64,000 nucleotides of DNA from Bacteroidales bacterium (GTDB taxonomy: Bacteria; Bacteroidota; Bacteroidia; Bacteroidales; F082): the NCBI GenBank assembly GCA_024400425.1, contig JAKSMV010000014.1, positions 1-64,000 on the forward strand, read 5' to 3'. Positions 1 to 8,217 of the stretch are shown one piece after another (position 1 is the first letter of the stretch; each line of letters opens with the position of its first letter). A program made the position numbers and the translations under genes. Under the pieces are notes generated by a model that was given only the letters and a program-made list of their open reading frames with translations, was not told the origin of the DNA and did not search any database.

Positions 1-49
1 GCTCTTTACTGCAATTGAGATTGCCATTGAGATTGCTTGCGGATTTTAG
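1..49 (+). other. Possible 3' end of a truncated ORF
   Basis: From base 2 one forward frame is open and stops at TAG 47-49, reading LFTAIEIAIEIACGF. It contains a tandem duplication of ATTGAGATTGC (14-24 and 26-36). It faces the terminator at 59-84, which would suit the end of a gene entering from the left. Fifteen codons are too few to establish coding, so this may simply be non-coding repeat. Confidence 0.25.
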
Positions 50-58
50 GAAAATAAA

Positions 59-84
59 AAAAAGAGGACTAACGCCCTCTTTTT
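59..84. terminator. Rho-independent terminator, bidirectional
   Basis: AAAAAGAGG (59-67) pairs with CCTCTTTTT (76-84) around an 8-nt loop. The A and T runs on either side let it work in both directions. It lies just downstream of the beta-barrel gene that ends at 107 on the minus strand. Confidence 0.7.
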
Positions 85-106
85 CTTGTTGTATGACATT
101 CTCCTA

Positions 107-658
107 TCAGAACTTCAAAGTAATGCCAGCGTTCAGGTAAGGAACATAGTAGCTTGAGACACATGCTTCAGCCGAAACACCAAAGTTTGGTGTGAAGAAA
201 TAGCGGCAGCCTACAAATGTACCATACTCGAAACCATAAGTCCTTACTGCATCAAAATGTTCGTTCAATACATTACTGGTGTAATAGGAATTAATGAAAC
301 AAATTCCCGTCATCACTCCTGCATGGACTTCGAAGTCCTTGGTGATGTTCAGTCCATAGGTTGCACGAGGCAGTACACTAAAGCTATTGCGATGGAAGCG
401 AGTATTGACTCCATAATACGAAGTACCATTGCTATAAGTAACGCCATTAACATATCCACCAACAGTGAAGTGACCCTTCCACCAACTGTTGACAAGGACA
501 TAATCGGCTGAAACACTGCCACCTATGCCAGGAAAGAAACCCACATGTGCATTGGCAACAATTGTTCCCGTGTTCCAAGGATTTTCGATAGCTTGAGCCT
601 TGAAGCTCATACCAAGCGTCATGATAGCCACCATGACCACAACATAAATTTTCTTCAT
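107..658 (-). CDS. Outer-membrane beta-barrel protein, small
   Basis: A 183-residue exported protein. Residues 1-23 form a signal peptide (MKK, hydrophobic core, then FKAQA). The remainder is rich in alternating aromatic and polar residues and in Gly (for example YFFTPNFGVSAEA), and it ends in a Phe-terminal strand (LNAGITLKF), the usual signature of an outer-membrane barrel inserted by BAM. No enzyme motif is visible. A TATTTTTG promoter sits at 701-708 and a terminator at 59-84, so it is probably transcribed alone. The barrel fold is inferred from composition and the C-terminal Phe; the specific function is unknown. Confidence 0.75.
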   Translation of the reverse strand: MKKIYVVVMVAIMTLGMSFKAQAIENPWNTGTIVANAHVGFFPGIGGSVSADYVLVNSWWKGHFTVGGYVNGVTYSNGTSYYGVNTRFHRNSFSVLPRATYGLNITKDFEVHAGVMTGICFINSYYTSNVLNEHFDAVRTYGFEYGTFVGCRYFFTPNFGVSAEACVSSYYVPYLNAGITLKF

Positions 659-700
659 AGATTTAATGATTTAAGTTTTACAAATGTACCTTTCAATCGG

Positions 701-708
701 CAAAAATA
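701..708 (-). promoter_or_regulatory. -7 promoter element TATTTTTG
   Basis: Matches the Bacteroidetes TAnnTTTG element and lies 42 nt upstream of the ATG at 658. Confidence 0.6.
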
Positions 709-746
709 AACAATTAATCATCATCATTGCCAATTCTTATTTTTTC

Positions 747-1751
747 TCATTCTTCGTAAACCACATTGACAATCAAGTTGCCCACCATTTGCAAAGTCGC
801 CGGGTCGATATGGTCGATGTTGTCGTTGAGCGTATGCCAAACTTCCGGAAAACTGCCATTCGAGCTTTCGGGTTGCAAGTCGATGATGTCGATGGTTTGC
901 AATCCGGCCTCGTTAAGCGGAATGTGGTCGTCGCTGATGGGGTCGCCAAGTTCGGTGGTGAAATAGTTGCGATAGCCCAAATCGAAGGCCTTGCGCCAAA
1001 CCTTGTTGACGACTCCACTGGCATAAGCCTGCGAGTAGTATTCCTTCTCGAAGTTTGGATTGCTGCCGCCCACCATGTCGAGCAAGATGCCGTAATAGGC
1101 CTTGTAGCCATAGATGTGCGGATGCTTGGACCAATATTGCGAACCCAAAGCCCAGTGGTTGACATCTTCGTCGTAATATTTCAGTGCTTCATCTTGGCGC
1201 GGGCCATAGTCTTCGAGGTCGAATAGGATGATATCGACACCCAGTTTCTCGTTGAGTGGCTGCTGCTTGAAGAGCCGGGCACATTCCATCAGCACGCCTA
1301 CGCCGCTGGCACCGTCGTTGGCACCATCGATGGGCGTGTTCCAGTTGGCTTCGTCAGGGTCGTGGTCGGCAAAGGGGCGCGAGTCCCAATGCGAGCAAAG
1401 CACGATGCGCTTGGCGGCTTCGGGATGGAACGAGGCAATGATATTTTGGCCATTCATGCCATTGCCATTGAAAATGCGGGTACGGAAATCCTGCACAAAC
1501 ACCGTGTCGGCATATTCCGAAAGGCGTTCCACCAACCATTGTGCACAAAGTGCATGTGCCTCGGTTTCGGGGACACGAGGACCGAAATCGGTTTGCGCTT
1601 TCACGAACTGATAGGCCGAATCGCCACTGAATTGTGGAACGATGACATTCTTCTTTTCTTCTTTCTTATTTGCCTCTTTTCCAGTATTTTGCTTCTCGCC
1701 ACACGATGCCAGCACAAGGACTGCCAATATGGTGATAATGTATTTCTTCAT
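747..1751 (-). CDS. M28-family glutaminyl-peptide cyclotransferase-like lipoprotein
   Basis: A 334-residue lipoprotein (lipobox LASC, Cys17) with a Lys/Glu-rich linker followed by a zinc-peptidase-like M28 domain. The metal-ligand motifs are all visible: HWDSR, DGANDGASGVG, FDLEDYG and DDHIP. This is the arrangement of bacterial glutaminyl cyclases such as the Porphyromonas enzyme, which convert N-terminal Gln to pyroglutamate on exported proteins, rather than of typical aminopeptidases. The likely site of action is the periplasmic face of a membrane. Context supports it: many secreted proteins in this window have Gln at the predicted mature N-terminus. The gene has its own promoter at 1774-1781. 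An M28 aminopeptidase cannot be excluded from sequence alone. Confidence 0.8.
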   Translation of the reverse strand: MKKYIITILAVLVLASCGEKQNTGKEANKKEEKKNVIVPQFSGDSAYQFVKAQTDFGPRVPETEAHALCAQWLVERLSEYADTVFVQDFRTRIFNGNGMNGQNIIASFHPEAAKRIVLCSHWDSRPFADHDPDEANWNTPIDGANDGASGVGVLMECARLFKQQPLNEKLGVDIILFDLEDYGPRQDEALKYYDEDVNHWALGSQYWSKHPHIYGYKAYYGILLDMVGGSNPNFEKEYYSQAYASGVVNKVWRKAFDLGYRNYFTTELGDPISDDHIPLNEAGLQTIDIIDLQPESSNGSFPEVWHTLNDNIDHIDPATLQMVGNLIVNVVYEE

Positions 1752-1773
1752 TTTCCGTTTTGATTTGAGGCTG

Positions 1774-1781
1774 CAAAAGTA
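1774..1781 (-). promoter_or_regulatory. -7 promoter element TACTTTTG
   Basis: TAnnTTTG match 22 nt upstream of the M28 gene and only 5 nt past the stop codon of the upstream ATPase gene (1787). Confidence 0.6.
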
Positions 1782-1786
1782 GTGTA

Positions 1787-2923
1787 TTAATAATTACGTA
1801 ACCATTCAGCAAAGAAAAAGTCATAAACGCGATAGCCTTTTTCGGTGCGTGTAATCAAGTCTTTTTCCAACAGGCCTTTTAATGCCGATTGTACGGAACT
1901 GGCCGAACTAAGCCCATATTTCTTTACGAAACTGCCCGACATGGCATTTACCGCTAATTGTTCTTTGGCAAGTGCCAGCAGGACAGGTTTTTGCTTGGCA
2001 GGAACTTGCTGCAGCATTTCCTTGTAATTCATTTCCTGCATCGTGATGACGTTTCGTTTGGCTGTTTCCAACATCCCGATTTCGCATTTTTCCCCTTTGT
2101 CAGTAAGGGCAAACAATTCGTTCATCATCATTTGCATGTACCAGGTCGTGCCTTCAAATTCGTCATAAACCATTCCGACAAGGGCAGGGTCGATGTCTTT
2201 GCCGTATTGTGAGAATTGCTTTTGGGCAAAACTGATGTAAGTTTGCCGTTCCAAAGGTTTCAAGTCTGCTGAAATGACGCTTTGGTAGAATGGTTTGGAA
2301 GGCGAATGAAACATTTGGCTCATCAAATGCCGTTGGCTTCCAGAAAAGATAAACACGGTCTGTTTACATTCCTGTATTTTCGTGCGCAGCAAGGCCTCGA
2401 TGTTTTTTTCGCCGTATTTCATGATTTGCTGAAATTCGTCGATGGCGACGATGCAAGGTTTGTCGGCAGCTTCCAAATAGGTGAAAATCTCGTCGAGCGT
2501 GGTTTGTGGCTGTTCGATTTCGCCGATTCCAATGTCGAAAGTCGGTTCGCCAGTCACGGCATCGAGTTTGAAGCCTGGGCGCAGCGATGCCATGATTTGA
2601 AAGAACTTTTCCGCCCATTGGGTGCGAAGCGGTTTCAATTGCTTGTAAATGGTGTTTCCAAACAGATAGGCAAACTCTGACAATGAGCTTGTTGCATAAA
2701 TATCAATGAAAAAGACATGATAACGCTCCTTGATTTCGTTTTGTGCAAAAAGGTGGTGCATCAATCCTGTTTTTCCCAATCGGCGCGGTGCTATCAAAGC
2801 CGTGTTGCGGCCATTGTCGATTTGTTTCTTTAGGAAAGCGGTTTCTTCTTCCCTATCGCAGAAATATTCGGGGGCGACATACTTTCCAACCACAAAAGGA
2901 TTATTTATTTCATTGTCTTTCAT
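1787..2923 (-). CDS. AAA ATPase with C-terminal winged-helix region
   Basis: A 378-residue STAND/archaeal-type ATPase (ATPase_2 / PF01637-like). After the N-terminal segment NPFVVGKYVAPEYFCDRE comes Walker A APRRLGKTGLMHH (about residues 45-57), Walker B CIVAIDEFQQI and a sensor motif FIFSGSQRH. The last 80 residues look like a winged helix (AVNAMSGSFVKKYGLSSASS). Such proteins are common and often multicopy in Bacteroidetes; their cellular role is not settled, although defence- or toxin-like functions have been proposed for relatives. No partner gene is adjacent. The promoter is framed by two near-identical palindromes (2937-2984), which suggests tight and possibly self-mediated repression through the winged helix. 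Confidence 0.8.
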   Translation of the reverse strand: MKDNEINNPFVVGKYVAPEYFCDREEETAFLKKQIDNGRNTALIAPRRLGKTGLMHHLFAQNEIKERYHVFFIDIYATSSLSEFAYLFGNTIYKQLKPLRTQWAEKFFQIMASLRPGFKLDAVTGEPTFDIGIGEIEQPQTTLDEIFTYLEAADKPCIVAIDEFQQIMKYGEKNIEALLRTKIQECKQTVFIFSGSQRHLMSQMFHSPSKPFYQSVISADLKPLERQTYISFAQKQFSQYGKDIDPALVGMVYDEFEGTTWYMQMMMNELFALTDKGEKCEIGMLETAKRNVITMQEMNYKEMLQQVPAKQKPVLLALAKEQLAVNAMSGSFVKKYGLSSASSVQSALKGLLEKDLITRTEKGYRVYDFFFAEWLRNY

Positions 2924-2936
2924 ACATTTAAATAAA

Positions 2937-2984
2937 TTATTATTCGGATAATAATTGCAAAAGTAATAATTATTCGGATAATAA
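2937..2984 (-). promoter_or_regulatory. Duplicated operator flanking a -7 element
   Basis: Two copies of the near-palindrome TTATTATTCGGATAATAA lie at 2937-2954 and 2967-2984. They are 17/18 identical and exactly 30 bp apart, about three helical turns. The -7 element TACTTTTG (minus strand, 2958-2965) sits between them, so a bound dimer pair would occlude the promoter of the ATPase gene. Confidence 0.75.
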
Positions 2985-3009
2985 TGCGAAAAAAGTGATT
3001 TTTCTTTTT

Positions 3010-5097
3010 TTACATCAACTTGAAAATGACTTCCAAACTCACATAACGGCTGTTGGTTCGGTTGGTGCTGTAGGAATTATAGGTCGGACTGAAGATGTTG
3101 TTGTTTTCCTTGTTCCAGTTGAAAATGTCGTTGGCGTTGAGCAACACCGAAAGACGGTTTCCGAAGAAGTCGGCACGCAGGCCGCAGTTGATGCCGTAGG
3201 CGGTCTGGTTCAAGGTGTAGAGGGTCTGCGTGGGCGAATTATAGTAGGCGGTGCCCATAAGCTCGAGTTTGTTCCAAAGTTTCGTCCAGGCGTTAAGGCG
3301 GAAGTTGTAGCACAGCATCTCGTTTTTTTCAACATGGTCGTTATATTCCGTCTTTAGGTACGAGTCGTAGATGTTGGCATCCAAACGGATATTGAGCATC
3401 GCGTTGGGACGGTAGGTCACGTTGAACTCAAAGCCTGCATCGTAATATTTTCCGATGTTGTAAGGCTTTGATATGCTGATAGTTCTACCGAATATTGGGC
3501 TGAAAACCGATTCGGTGACCGTGTTGATGGCATCTATCGAGTTTTTATAGTAGCCTTTCACGCTGACCGAACCGAAAGCGTCCCAATATTTTGCCCAGCC
3601 GCCTTCAAACACATCGGTGGTCGTGGGCAGCAAATCAGGATTGCCGGTGCTCATCGACTCTTCCGAATAGTTGATGCGCTCGGTGAAGTTCCTGACCCAA
3701 TCGACCGTGTTCTTGCGCGTGTAGCTCAAATATAAGTTGTGCATCGAGGAGGTCCGATAGGAAAGGTGCAACGAAGGACGCCACTTGGGGAAGAATTTCG
3801 TCGTGTTGAATTCTGGCGTGTCAAGATAGGTGGCCTTGATGCGAATCAGGCCATAGGTGATGCCCGGGCGAATCGTGAAGTTACCGAAACGCTGCTGGAA
3901 AATCAAGAGGCCTTCGGTCTGGTTGATGTTGAAATAGCGATGTTCGGAGCGCAGCCAGTCGGTGATGCGTTCGCCGTTGGGCGCCAAAGTGTCGTAAGTC
4001 TCCAAGTTGTTGTCGGGATGGAAGTTGTTGTGGAAGCCCAGATACAAATCGCTCGTCTTGCCAAGTGGCAGGTTATAATCCACTTTCGCGTCCCAGCCAA
4101 TATCGGTGAAGCGGTCAGTTTTGAGGATGTCGCGGTTCAGGTTATCTTGGTTTGCAAATTCGCGTATTTCGGAATGTCGTACATCGCCGAAATCGTACTC
4201 GCTATTGAGGTTGATGGAAAGGTTGTGCCCGTCGTCATTGAAGCGGTGCTGGAAATAAGCTCCCGCCGTGCCGAAAAGAACGCCTTCGTTGCCGCGGTTG
4301 GTGATGGTGTAGTCGTAAACTCCGATTTCGTGAATATATTCCCGCCGCAAGGTGTTGTTCACCGAAACGCTTCTCGAGCGCGAAGGATTGAGGGTAAAAT
4401 AGGCCGAAAAGTCGTTCTTGCTGTTGATTTTGTAGTCGAGCTTCATCAAGGCCGTGATGCTGTATTCCTTGGTGGTGTCGTTTGAACGGAAAATGGTGTA
4501 ATTGGCTGTATCAAAGAGCATTTGTCCTTCACTGCCTGAAATGGAATCAAAAGAGCAGTTCCATCCGGTTGAATTTTTGATGGTGTTGGAAAAGGTGCCT
4601 TTCACGTTGGCGGTGAAAGTGATTTTGTCGTTGCTCCAAAGATAGGAAATGCGCGGCGAAATGTGCGGGTTGGTGTTGGCTTGCAAGCCGACGCTCAGCG
4701 ACTGCGTGTTTTGCTTCTTGTTGCTTGTGATGATGTTGATGATGCCCGTGTCGGTTTCAGAAGTGTAGCGTGCCGAAGGATTGGTGATCACCTCGATTCT
4801 CTCGATGGTAGCGGCTGACGTTTGTTGGAGATAGCTTTTCTGGCCTTCTTCGTCGAAGTGTGACGGGCTGTCGTTTATCCAAATCTCCACGGTGCCGACA
4901 CCCCTAAGCGTGACGTTTCCCTCGGTGTCAACCTTTACTCCCGGGACATTCTGCAAGACATCGGAAACGGTTCCCTCCTGCGCCGAAGCATCTTGTGCAA
5001 CATGATAGACAACCTTCTCGCCATCGTTGACGAAAGTCTGTCCAAACAGCGTGACGCACATGAAAAACATGCACAAAAACAACAGAAAACGTTTCAT
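3010..5097 (-). CDS. TonB-plug outer-membrane beta-barrel protein
   Basis: The start is placed at 5097, where MKRFLLFLCMFFMCV begins a good signal peptide; an upstream in-frame ATG at 5148 would bury it. About 695 residues. After the signal peptide (cut near LFG/QTF) there is a TonB-receptor-type plug (SDVLQNVPGVKVDTEGNVTL, then IERIEVITNPSARY) and a long barrel of aromatic-rich strands ending VSLEVIFKLM. The usual N-terminal carboxypeptidase-regulatory-like domain is absent, as in the OMP_b-brl_3 family. It probably transports an unidentified substrate across the outer membrane. It is divergent from the DUF4249-like lipoprotein at 5250; such pairs are usually partners, but here they are head to head rather than co-directional. 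Confidence 0.8.
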   Translation of the reverse strand: MKRFLLFLCMFFMCVTLFGQTFVNDGEKVVYHVAQDASAQEGTVSDVLQNVPGVKVDTEGNVTLRGVGTVEIWINDSPSHFDEEGQKSYLQQTSAATIERIEVITNPSARYTSETDTGIINIITSNKKQNTQSLSVGLQANTNPHISPRISYLWSNDKITFTANVKGTFSNTIKNSTGWNCSFDSISGSEGQMLFDTANYTIFRSNDTTKEYSITALMKLDYKINSKNDFSAYFTLNPSRSRSVSVNNTLRREYIHEIGVYDYTITNRGNEGVLFGTAGAYFQHRFNDDGHNLSINLNSEYDFGDVRHSEIREFANQDNLNRDILKTDRFTDIGWDAKVDYNLPLGKTSDLYLGFHNNFHPDNNLETYDTLAPNGERITDWLRSEHRYFNINQTEGLLIFQQRFGNFTIRPGITYGLIRIKATYLDTPEFNTTKFFPKWRPSLHLSYRTSSMHNLYLSYTRKNTVDWVRNFTERINYSEESMSTGNPDLLPTTTDVFEGGWAKYWDAFGSVSVKGYYKNSIDAINTVTESVFSPIFGRTISISKPYNIGKYYDAGFEFNVTYRPNAMLNIRLDANIYDSYLKTEYNDHVEKNEMLCYNFRLNAWTKLWNKLELMGTAYYNSPTQTLYTLNQTAYGINCGLRADFFGNRLSVLLNANDIFNWNKENNNIFSPTYNSYSTNRTNSRYVSLEVIFKLM

Positions 5098-5189
5098 TAG
5101 CGTATCCATAACTCTCGCAAAGAAAAGGAAAAAAGTCGTAAGATGCACTTTCGAATCACTTTTTTTAAGTCTCTTATGGAAATTTGTCG

Positions 5190-5197
5190 TACTTTTG
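5190..5197 (+). promoter_or_regulatory. -7 promoter element TACTTTTG
   Basis: TAnnTTTG match in the divergent intergenic region, 52 nt upstream of the lipoprotein ATG at 5250. Confidence 0.6.
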
Positions 5198-5249
5198 CCT
5201 TTTCACATCAATCATTATAAAAATAAATCTAAGAATAATATCATCTTAA

Positions 5250-6278
5250 ATGAAACGCACTTTTCAAATCTTAGCATTGCTTTTTGCTTTCTCCATTTCC
5301 TTCAATTCGTGCGACACGCGTGTCGATTTGTACGCTGAGTATAAAGACATCCCAATCATATACGGCCTCTTGGATGCTACGCAAGACACCAACTACGTGA
5401 AAATTGTCCGTGCATTCTCAAACAACAACGAGAACCCAGTCTCAGCCACCGACATTGCCTTGATTGCCGACTCGAGCAACTATCCCGGCAAACTCGATGC
5501 CCGCCTCATCGAAATCGACAGGACTTATGGAAACCATTACGAGCCGACAGGACGCGTCATCATTCTCGACACGATGACCTTGCACCACAAGGATTCAGGC
5601 GCTTTCTATTATCCAAACCAAAAAGTGTATTACACCCGCGAACACCTGAGGAACAACTCGAATAACCACGACTACAAATATCGTCTGCAAGTGATAAAAG
5701 GCACCGACACCATCACTTCCACAACTGGAATGGTTGGCGGCGACAATTTCAGGATCAGCAACGCAAACGTCGTCTTCGACCCCAACTCGACCGAAACGAA
5801 GAAGTTTGCGTTCACCCCAGCACAAAACGCATATATCTATAGCGCAAGAATGCGTTTCGAATACACCGAGAGCTTGCCTGGCCAACCTCTGACACAAAAA
5901 AGCATCGAATGGTCGCTCGGCTCATATCCTGCCTCCGAACTCCAAATCGAGGATGGCTTCTACCACATTAAATACATAGAAAATTCATTGTTCAACCTAT
6001 TAGGCAGAGCCATTGGCGGCGACACCCTGAATGCCACTCGCTACATGGGCAACTTCTACATCATGTTGGCTGCCGGAGGCAACGAACTCTACAACTACAT
6101 CGAAATCAACTCCCCTTCAGGAAACATCTCGCAAAACATTTCTGACTATACCAATATCAACGGAGGATATGGCATTTTCTCCTCACGCATCAACCTCAAG
6201 AAAAAGGTAGATCTCTCATCGCAGACCAAAACCAAACTCATCGGCATAAGCAGCTGGGGATTTAGACAGGGAAAATAG
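5250..6278 (+). CDS. DUF4249-like lipoprotein
   Basis: A 342-residue exported protein. MKRTFQILALLFAFSISFNSC provides a lipoprotein signal with the acylated Cys at residue 21. The mature part begins with the conserved-looking IPIIYGLLDATQDTNYVKIV, which resembles DUF4249 proteins: Ig-like accessory lipoproteins commonly encoded beside TonB-dependent barrels and thought to assist them at the outer-membrane surface. Assignment to DUF4249 rests on this motif and the neighbourhood and is moderately sure. No catalytic motif is seen. The divergent neighbour is the TonB-plug barrel. Confidence 0.65.
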   Translation: MKRTFQILALLFAFSISFNSCDTRVDLYAEYKDIPIIYGLLDATQDTNYVKIVRAFSNNNENPVSATDIALIADSSNYPGKLDARLIEIDRTYGNHYEPTGRVIILDTMTLHHKDSGAFYYPNQKVYYTREHLRNNSNNHDYKYRLQVIKGTDTITSTTGMVGGDNFRISNANVVFDPNSTETKKFAFTPAQNAYIYSARMRFEYTESLPGQPLTQKSIEWSLGSYPASELQIEDGFYHIKYIENSLFNLLGRAIGGDTLNATRYMGNFYIMLAAGGNELYNYIEINSPSGNISQNISDYTNINGGYGIFSSRINLKKKVDLSSQTKTKLIGISSWGFRQGK

Positions 6279-6348
6279 TTTTGGAGTTGAGAGTTGAAAG
6301 AGAATTAAATAGAATAAATTGAATATCAATATTTTAAACTAAAACATA

Positions 6349-8199
6349 ATGGAAGAAAAAAAGAAACTTTTTGAGGAATTTCCACCAGTCAGCACCGAGC
6401 AATGGGAAGCTGTCATCGAGAAAGACCTCAAAGGCGCCGATTACAACAAGAAATTGGTGTGGAAAACTGCCGAAGGTTTTCCAGTAAGGCCTTATTACCG
6501 TGCCGAAGACTTGCAGCACATCACCTGGATGGGTGTCATGCCTAACCAGTTCCCGTTTGTCCGCGGCAACCGCAGCCAGGAAAACAACTGGCTCATCCGT
6601 CAGGACATCGTCGTGAAGAACGTGAACGAAGCCAACCGTCAGGCTATCGACGCCATCAGCCGCGGCTGCAACAGCATCGGTTTCAAGCTGGAATACGACA
6701 AGGTGTATGACGCCATCGAAATCTCCACCTTGCTGAACGGCATCGACCAAAAGCAAGTTGAAATCAACCTGTTCAACAACAAGTATCATCTCCCTCTGCT
6801 GGAAATGATGTCGAAAGTGCCTGAAGTGAAAGGTTCACTCAACTACGACCCACTCACACGTTATCTCCGTCGTGGCACTTGGTATGTGAGCGAAGCTACC
6901 GATATGGAACTGGCCTACATCATGGTGAAAGCCGAGATGCCTGGTTTCCAGACCATCGGCGTCAACAGCCACATCCTCACCAACGCTGGCGCTACCATCG
7001 TTCAGGAAATGGCTTGCGCTTTGGCCATCGGTGCCGAATACCTCGACCAACTGACCGAGAAGGGCCTAACCGTTGATGAAATCGCTCCAAAGATGCGTTT
7101 CAACGTGGCCGTCGGCCAGAATTACTTCATGGAACTGGCCAAGATGCGCGCTTACCGTTATCTGTGGGCCAACATCGTGAAGGCTTACGGCGGCAAGGAA
7201 GAAAACGCCAAGATGCACATCCACGCTTTCAATGCTGAAATCGGCATGAGCCTGTATGATGCTTACGTCAACATGCTGAGAACCACCACCGGCACCATGT
7301 CGGCTGTCCTCGGCGGTGTCGATTCATTCTGCGTCACTCCATTCGATACGCCATTTGAAAATCCTACCGATTTTGCCAACAGAATCTCACGCAACCAGCA
7401 GCTTATCCTGAAGGAAGAAGCTCATTTCGATAAGGTTGCCGACCCGGCCGCAGGTTCATATTACATTGAAAACCTCACCGATTCCATCGCAAAGGCTGCT
7501 TGGGATCTGTTCAATAAGATTCAGGACGAAGGCGGTTATCTCGCCGCTGTCCGCAAGGGCTTCATTCAAGGCTTCATCAAGGAAAGCGCTGCCAAGAAGT
7601 TCAGCAATGTGGCAACACGTCGCGAAACCATCCTCGGCACCAACCAGTTCCCGAACTTCACCGAAACGATGAAATTTGCTCCTGAAGCATGGGTCTTCGA
7701 AGCCAATGACCGTCGTGACGAAAATGCTGAAATCGAGACTATCGTGACCTTCCGCGCTGCCCAGCAGTTTGAACAGTTGCGCTATGCTACCGATGTCTAT
7801 GCTCAGAATCACAAACGCCCGGTTGCTTGGATGTTCACATACGGCAACCTCGCCATGCTGAAGGCTCGTTCCAACTTTGCTTCCAACTTCTTTGCTTGCG
7901 CTGGCTTCCAAGTCGTCGATAACGCTGGTTTCAAGACTTTGGACGAAGGCATAGCTGCCGCTCGCGAAGTGAAGCCTGAAATCGTGGTCATCTGCTCATC
8001 GGATGAAGAATACGGCGAAGGCAATGCCCTCAAGATTTACGAAGCCCTGAAGAACGACACCATCGTGGTTTTGGCTGGCAATCCGGCCGGCACCGCCGAT
8101 GTGCTGAAAGAAGCTGGCTTGCAGTATTTCATCCACGTGAAGAGCAACGTCCTCGAGACTTTACAGGAATTCCAACAAAAATTAGGTATAACAAAATAA
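6349..8199 (+). CDS. mutA: Methylmalonyl-CoA mutase, small (beta) subunit
   Basis: 616 residues. This is the non-catalytic partner of the coenzyme-B12-dependent mutase that interconverts succinyl-CoA and (R)-methylmalonyl-CoA in the succinate-propionate route. It has the mutase TIM-barrel sequence (RYLWANIVKAYGGKEENAKM, then DPAAGSYYIENLTDSIA) and a degenerate B12-type C-terminal domain lacking the DxHxxG cobalamin motif, as is normal for small subunits. It lies 18 nt upstream of mutB with a shared AGGAGA-type ribosome site between them, so the two are co-translated as a heterodimer. No meaB or epimerase gene is adjacent within the window. Confidence 0.97.
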   Translation: MEEKKKLFEEFPPVSTEQWEAVIEKDLKGADYNKKLVWKTAEGFPVRPYYRAEDLQHITWMGVMPNQFPFVRGNRSQENNWLIRQDIVVKNVNEANRQAIDAISRGCNSIGFKLEYDKVYDAIEISTLLNGIDQKQVEINLFNNKYHLPLLEMMSKVPEVKGSLNYDPLTRYLRRGTWYVSEATDMELAYIMVKAEMPGFQTIGVNSHILTNAGATIVQEMACALAIGAEYLDQLTEKGLTVDEIAPKMRFNVAVGQNYFMELAKMRAYRYLWANIVKAYGGKEENAKMHIHAFNAEIGMSLYDAYVNMLRTTTGTMSAVLGGVDSFCVTPFDTPFENPTDFANRISRNQQLILKEEAHFDKVADPAAGSYYIENLTDSIAKAAWDLFNKIQDEGGYLAAVRKGFIQGFIKESAAKKFSNVATRRETILGTNQFPNFTETMKFAPEAWVFEANDRRDENAEIETIVTFRAAQQFEQLRYATDVYAQNHKRPVAWMFTYGNLAMLKARSNFASNFFACAGFQVVDNAGFKTLDEGIAAAREVKPEIVVICSSDEEYGEGNALKIYEALKNDTIVVLAGNPAGTADVLKEAGLQYFIHVKSNVLETLQEFQQKLGITK

Positions 8200-8217
8200 T
8201 GAAAGGAGATTTGTAAG

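Noticed and set aside
6349..8199. Loss of the B12 motif in MutA as a defect
   Set aside because: Small subunits of heterodimeric methylmalonyl-CoA mutases normally lack the DxHxxG motif; the large subunit has it.
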